Part shown: positions 58,716-64,000 of the stretch, piece after piece
Layout: every line of letters starts with the position of its first letter
How positions within the stretch are numbered: position 1 is the first letter of the stretch
Assembly: GCA_023653785.1 (NCBI GenBank)
Contig: JAMKCH010022258.1
Span: 1-64,000, forward strand
Direction of reading: 5' to 3'
DNA length: 64,000 bases
Origin: Ophioderma brevispina
Lineage: Eukaryota; Echinodermata; Ophiuroidea; Amphilepidida; Ophiodermatidae
Position numbers and translations under genes: made by a program
The notes under the pieces: model-generated
Database searches by the model: none
What the model was told of the DNA's origin: nothing
The model's input: the letters and a program-made list of their open reading frames with translations, nothing else

Positions 58716-59334
58716 TATGTGATTTAATTTTTAAAAAGCTGCATTAACTCATTAAAGTGGAAAGCAATTGAATCTATTTAAGGTAATATCGGGTTATGTG
58801 CCAATGTATTGTTGTAAGCACAATTCCATTATTTCTATACTATGGTAGTAGTGAAAAGCACTTTCTATTTTCCTATTGAAAATCATTCATGCGTAAATTT
58901 AGTATTAAACTATAACGTCAGTTGTATACAATGTAGAACACACCCTTTGTTGGAAAGGGGAGCAACTGTGTATGGCATCGCGTGGTTTATTTTAGTAAAT
59001 ATCATATGCTGGCATTCAAATTGTTGACTTCAGGTGGACGTCAGCTTATAATTTTCAAATGCTTATAATTTTATAAATGTACTGAAAATTGCATACATTC
59101 ACAGAAAATAAGCTAAATGAAGGATATTTGATGTAAATTGTCTGTGCTAACTAAAGTATACTTATGTGACTTTTTTCATATTATGCACTTTATTCCGCCA
59201 TTGCTTGTGTGTCTATTTTTAACAAAAGAAAAGACAGACGTGTATACTCTCGATAAATTATCTTCCTGTCTGTCTGCATTTCGGTCTGTCAGTTTGTCTG
59301 TCTAGGTTATTCAGATAGGAAATAAAAATTCTGA

Positions 59335-59425
59335 ATTATTTTAGGTGATTTTCCATATGAAAGCTATCGACTTGAGCTTAACTATTTTCACACAGTGATT
59401 GGTATGTAGACAAGCATTAAGTACA
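59335..59425 (+). repeat. Dispersed repeat (CTTGAGCTTAA family), copy 3
   Basis: GTGATTTTCCATATGAAAGC followed by GACTTGAGCTTAACTATTTT and GTAGACAAGCA. This is the shortest copy. Confidence 0.6.
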
Positions 59426-59454
59426 CACAAAAACAAAATGATGTCTGAGACAAC

Positions 59455-59820
59455 CTTTAACTACAATTTGAAGCGTAACAATAAAGCCCATTCTAAACTT
59501 TATAATTAGCATCGAATCAGCCAAATTATACACCTTAGTATATCTATAGTTGGCATTATATACAAGGTTGACTTTTCCAGCTTGTATTGCGTTTTCCGTC
59601 GATTACTACATGAGTAATAAATCAGAAAGTAAGACGTATATTTCACATATTATCCTACTATTAAATCTATTGATTGGCGGTTGAAAACAAACCTGATAGT
59701 TCGATTTAACTACAATTTGAAACGTGACAATGAAGACCCAATTCTAACCATTATATATTAACATCAAATCAGCCAATTGTAGATCTATATTTAGTGTATC
59801 TCCGGTTTGCATTACATGTG
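59455..59820. repeat. Direct repeat, 249-bp period
   Basis: TTTAACTACAATTTGAARCG begins at about 59,457 and 59,706, followed in both by ACAATRAAG, TCAAATCAGCCAA-like and TAGTRTATCT blocks. Confidence 0.65.
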
Positions 59821-59842
59821 GGGGTTGGCGTGTACGCACGTC

Positions 59843-60215
59843 GGAGATTTTGGCCCGAATTCATGCTCCAGGACCAGGACCAGTCTTATTATCTCATAAG
59901 GCATCTATTCAATATTTTTCTACTTCAATCCACAACTCTGATGTTTTTATGATTCCAAGCTCCAACTCTAAAATACAAATAAAATCATAAACTAAATTTG
60001 TTCCTGGAGTGGGATTCGAACCCACGACCTTTAGATAACAAGACGAGCGCCCACAGACACACGCCACGCAATCCGAGCCGGCAGGAAGTCGTTCTTTTGT
60101 AATACTTCAATATAAACATTAACGGAATAAAGCGCACACATAATAATGAATAGCGCCCCTATGAGACGAGTTGAAAATACCTGCTCCTGGAGCATGAATT
60201 CGGGCCAAAATCTCC
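59843..60215. mobile_element. Inverted-repeat element enclosing a tRNA-like sequence
   Basis: A perfect 31-bp inverted repeat (59,843-59,873 and 60,185-60,215; begins GGAGATTTTGGCCCGAATTC) bounds 373 bp. The interior contains a tRNA-like segment on the minus strand. Outside the repeats, weaker symmetry (GTGTAC) continues for ~15 bp. No coding capacity. Confidence 0.7.
60003..60092 (-). other. tRNA-like (pol III A/B box) sequence
   Basis: Minus strand shows a perfect T-arm GTGGGTTCGAATCCCAC (60,009-60,025) and a D-arm/A-box-like stretch. The acceptor stem pairs at only about five of seven positions and the anticodon stem needs wobbles and an eight-base loop. It is better called a tRNA-derived SINE head or tRNA pseudogene than a working tRNA. 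Confidence 0.55.
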
Positions 60216-60231
60216 AAGAATCGGCGTGTAC

Positions 60232-61848
60232 AGCTCCTAAATGGCAATGACGAAGTCCCTCACCAGTCATGCCTTGCTATTGTTCTTGATCCAAATTAAA
60301 TCATTCGTCTCCTGATTCGTGAGGTACACGAAACCACTTCAATCAGTCTATATGTCAATGAACAAAGGAGCTGTATCAGGCATCACGGCCTTTTAATTTA
60401 GCATATTGCAGGCGGTAGTGAGCATTCGGTTGAACAGGTAAACTTGATCGAGAAAAAGAACTTCTTCACCCAAAAAGTAACCAACAAATTTAAACACACA
60501 TTATTACTACTGACATGTATGTATATAACTGTATGTAGGTTACACGGCTTACACAATAGACTTCCCGGCACCAAGCCTTATCAATAAATGCAAATTTTGA
60601 GTATGTTGACAAAAATCATAATCGTCACTTTAACCAATGCCGTAAAATATTCACACCTTTGTTTTGACACAAATAAGCTGTCTCAATCATGTTTTTTCTT
60701 AATTTTTTAAACGGAAGAGCAAGCGAAATGGCACGGCTTAGATTTTGGATTGTTATCGCAACAAACATATGAATAATTGACCGTATATCGAGAAAAAGGA
60801 GGGTTGTCACATTGTTTTGCAGTAGAAGCTGAATAAACTAGATAGGTCGCTTTATCTAATTGACAATTCCTTAACATTATTGTCAGTCGTGGGTCGTTCT
60901 GATTTAGTCCATCGGAGGATTGCATTCCGTTGTCATGGACACCTTTTAATTCAAGGCTAAATCTAAAAGGGCATTGCGGTTTTAAAGATTTTTTTTATTA
61001 TTAGTATTATTATCATCATCATAATGCATGGCTAGTCTTGAACGTCATTTTTGCGATATTTCTGAAGCACATTTAAATTTTCATGAAATGCGCGTGATTG
61101 TTTCACGGCATATTTTATTTGCTAGGTTGATGATGGTTGTAATTGGTGATAATTTGGTGCAAAGGGGTTTTTACGGATATTGAACAAAGAACACGTCAGA
61201 TGAAACGGGAGATTACAATCTGCTAACTGTAGAAGTTACATCCCATTGACCCATCCTCAAAACATGCAAACTGATTTCAAAGAGATAACACCTAGATTTT
61301 GGCTTACGTAAAAGCTTTGTGCGTTCGATTGGAGCAGGTGGAAGGCCGAAATTTGTTCGGAAGGAGAGAGTCAATCGTGATGTATGAAAGAAAGCTTCTT
61401 CCTGGATATTGTGCATTTTACAAGGTTTATGTGTACATTTGTCAAAACATGAGAAGGTTACGGTTTCTTTGGAGTTGAGACCCAATCAATGTGTTCATTT
61501 TAACCTCGCGTATTATGCCGCGCGCATAGAATATTAGCTCATTAAGGTATGCTTTTAACTAAAATATTTGATAAAACGAAAGATGTAAGAGCAACAAAAT
61601 GCAAAATTTGTAGACAGAATAAATGATTTAACCTTAGTCTGTTCCATCGTCCTCTAGGAGGTAATAACGTCAACGGTTAATGGAAAACGCCCAAAATGCC
61701 AGACAGAATTTGAAAAGAATTTTTGCTTACTAAAACGCGCACACACAAGAAAATTGCTAAACGTTGAAATAATCGGCGAAGTAACCTATTAGTCAACATC
61801 AAGAAAAAAACATTAAAAGGTAACTATAGACATTAGATGGGCAGACAG
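60232..61848. other. Spacer, nothing recognised
   Basis: Stop-dense. A TTATTATTAGTATTATTATC run lies near 60,995. Confidence 0.55.
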
Positions 61849-63085
61849 ATTTAAAATTTGTCACCTTGGGTTGTCTAGAATCAGAAAGAAATCGGCCATG
61901 AAAATGTATCTTACAAAGCGTATAATAATTTCTCTCTGATAAAGACTCATGAATATCTATTTAAACAAAATTACATTTCAATGCAACCGTATTGGTATGA
62001 TATTTACTAAAATAAGCCACATAGTGTCATGCCCAGTTGCTCCCCCTTCCATCAACGGTCATCCTTTGTGTGTTCTATACATTGTATGTAACTAACATTA
62101 TACTTTAATACAAACTTTGCGCATGGATGATTTTCAAAAGGAAATCTTTTCACTGCTACCGTAATGTAGAAATAATGGAAATGTGATTAAAAGTGTGTGA
62201 CCTGATCATGATCCAAATTTTCATATGATGTTTTCCTTCATTTAAATCGGCCCAGCCGTTTGGATAGTTGACGCAAACATGTGCACTAAATTGGCCCATA
62301 GACAGTGTGTGTTAATAAATGTGGTATACCACACTTGTTTTTGTTCATAAAATCAAAAAGAAACATTCCCTGGGCCTAAAATTTCACTGGGGTAATGAGA
62401 AAATTACAAACTTTCTTCTGATATCAAAATCAACATTTTGATGGAGTAAAGGGGGGGGGGCAGCTTGTCGATCGGGTCACCCACCTTTAAAACACTGCAC
62501 ATAAGCTCGTATTGCCTTAAATAGATCTCAATTAGCTTTTCCACTGTAATTTGATAATTCAACTTAAAATGACAATCACATGTTAATCAGAATCGCTTCA
62601 GGGCTTGCACATGAGTAGCTTTTAATCACGATAATTTAGGAGAGTCCACTGCTGAAACTGAATTGAAATGATTATATTGCATTAGGTTTGAAGTTATTTC
62701 TGTATTAGATGTAGTCTATCGTTAAAATTGAACGCGTATAATAGTTGGATACAAGGCGATTATGTGAGAAAAGTAGATAACAAATAAACCATAATAGCAG
62801 TATAAAAGAAAGAATAGTCTACCATTCTGTAAATATTTTTTTAAACAATATCTCAAACCGATAAGTCAGTTTTCAAGATGTATAGACATATTTAAAATTG
62901 ACCACTTTGGTTTGTTTGGGTTCAGAAAGATATTGGCCATGAATTATGTTATAAAATATCTTACAAGGCGCGTTATTCCTCTTTATATCCCTAACATCCC
63001 TAGAGGAAAGTCTGACAATCACCGCAAAAAGTGAGGAAGCGGTATTTTTGTTGTTAGATCTAGGAGCAATTTCCCACTAATCGAA
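61849..63085. repeat. Dispersed repeat cluster
   Basis: 61,849-61,940 and 62,886-62,985 are diverged direct copies of each other (TTTAAAATT, CAGAAAGAWATYGGCCATGAA, ATCTTACAA). 62,984-63,085 is the partner of 30,115-30,225. The truncated TTAA MITE lies between. Confidence 0.6.
62340..62490. mobile_element. Truncated relative of the TTAA MITE family
   Basis: The right end (CCCACCT then TTAA at 62,487-62,490) and internal phrases such as TTCTGATATCAAAATC, also found in copy 1 near 13,200, relate it to the AGGTGC family. No left end is found. A 10-G tract near 62,451 is internal. Confidence 0.4.
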
Positions 63086-64000
63086 ATCAGGGGTCCGCTC
63101 CGTGATTTTTTTTGTCAGGTTGGTTTTGAAGGGATGTTAGGGATATAGGCACACCTTAGTGCTTAAGTATTCAACTGTTTTTATGTCTATCTGTCTGTCC
63201 TCGTTAACTTCTCTGTATGCTTGTCTGCCTGTCTGACTATCTAGACTAGCCTTGTTCTTTGGAAACGTTTCCTTCCTTATTCTTGAAGGAGTACCTTTCT
63301 CGGCTGCGTACGTGTGACCAAGTTTCTTGTATTCGAAAAAGCGGTCCTGCCCACGAGCGATATCCGACAAGTAATTGTGGGCTAATGAAGCAGCAGCATT
63401 TAATTATTTCAAAAAAGAAAGATATGGTCAATTGATATTGAATTGTCAATTGACTTACCTGTCCTTGGAATTGAACAAGAATAGATTCAGTTCAACTGCA
63501 CATTTGTGACAGTCAAACGCGTTCTACTAGGTCATGTTTATAAGCCTCCAGAAAGAAGCTAACCCGTGTTTTAGCTTTGACATTTAAAAATTGATAATTT
63601 TTTCAAGAGTGGTCGATGACTACGGGAAGGAGATGCAATAACACATACCATAGAAGTTTTGCGTATTCGCCCCATTATACAATATGAGGAAAGGGTGCGT
63701 CAACCTCAAACTTCGCTCATGGTTCCCTTTATAGCGCAGTTTGAGCAGACATCGTTTTCGAGGTTAACGTACCCCAAGGTCTATTGACGTGAACGGATCT
63801 GTATGTATTTCTTCAGACTAATGATAAGATTATCAATCATTTTTAAACTTCCGAAGGAATATCTTATTTCTACATAAACAATGAGGAGTAAAAGCCACCT
63901 ATGGGCTGTGATGCTTTTAGTACTCTGAATAATTGGAGCATCGTAAATGTACATATAAATAAAAACAAATTATTCTTGATACTGATAAATCGGTAGCAAT
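63086..64000. other. Spacer at window end
   Basis: A TGTCTGTC-rich stretch at 63,180-63,245. No gene recognised. Confidence 0.55.

Noticed and set aside
60003..60092. Functional tRNA gene
   Set aside because: The acceptor and anticodon stems do not pair properly, and it sits inside an inverted-repeat element.
1..64000. CRISPR array, bacterial operon, rRNA genes or phage
   Set aside because: Composition, splice-type signals, SINEs and microsatellites are animal; no spaced short-repeat array or rRNA sequence was seen.

Overview
The window is 64 kb of AT-rich animal DNA in which almost nothing codes for protein. It has one convincing intact gene, an intron-free coding region for a class A (rhodopsin-like) G-protein-coupled receptor at 25,622-26,707 (+). 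The rest is intergenic or intronic DNA packed with transposon relics, MITEs, tRNA-derived SINEs, tandem duplications and microsatellites. Long stop-rich spacers, eukaryotic splice signals, SINEs with tRNA heads, CR1/jockey-like reverse transcriptase relics and mariner-like elements point to a marine invertebrate. An echinoderm or another non-vertebrate deuterostome is my guess; no single sequence here proves it.

Layout. 1-6.6 kb: spacer with a ~0.3 kb direct repeat pair. 6.6-7.7 kb: decayed non-LTR reverse transcriptase (minus). 7.9-10.4 kb: dispersed repeats and a SINE. 10.9-11.5 kb: a coding-looking island abutting a truncated mariner-like relic. 11.9-23.0 kb: a nested repeat complex. It holds two diverged copies of a ~2 kb unit joined to ~440 bp tandem units. 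It is interrupted by a TTAA-flanked MITE, a 1.79 kb inverted-repeat element (with its own RT relic), a non-LTR 3' fragment and a 3.1 kb GC/poly-G-rich insertion. 24.4-26.9 kb: candidate promoter, 5' UTR intron, GPCR and poly(A) signal. 27-33 kb: four MITEs, a long hairpin and two tandem duplications. 34-43 kb: dispersed repeats, two SINEs, a pre-miRNA-like hairpin and a GAAA microsatellite. 44.5-45.4 kb: an 0.8 kb foldback element beside a TA microsatellite. 46.9 kb: an exon-like island. 48.5-49.3 kb: a fuller mariner-like copy of the 11 kb relic. 50-64 kb: CA-repeats, an RT relic, tandem duplications and a 31-bp inverted-repeat element enclosing a tRNA-like sequence.

How it fits together. 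The receptor is the only candidate functional locus. Its messenger probably begins in the CpG/CCAAT-containing stretch near 24.4-24.9 kb, is spliced to 25,546, and carries a start-stop mini-uORF before the receptor ATG. The repeat complex records order: because repeat copies can be compared, at least two insertions can be read against an uninterrupted copy (TTAA at 17,108 for the MITE; the 440-bp unit for the 1.79 kb element). All family assignments come from reading the sequence; no database search was run.
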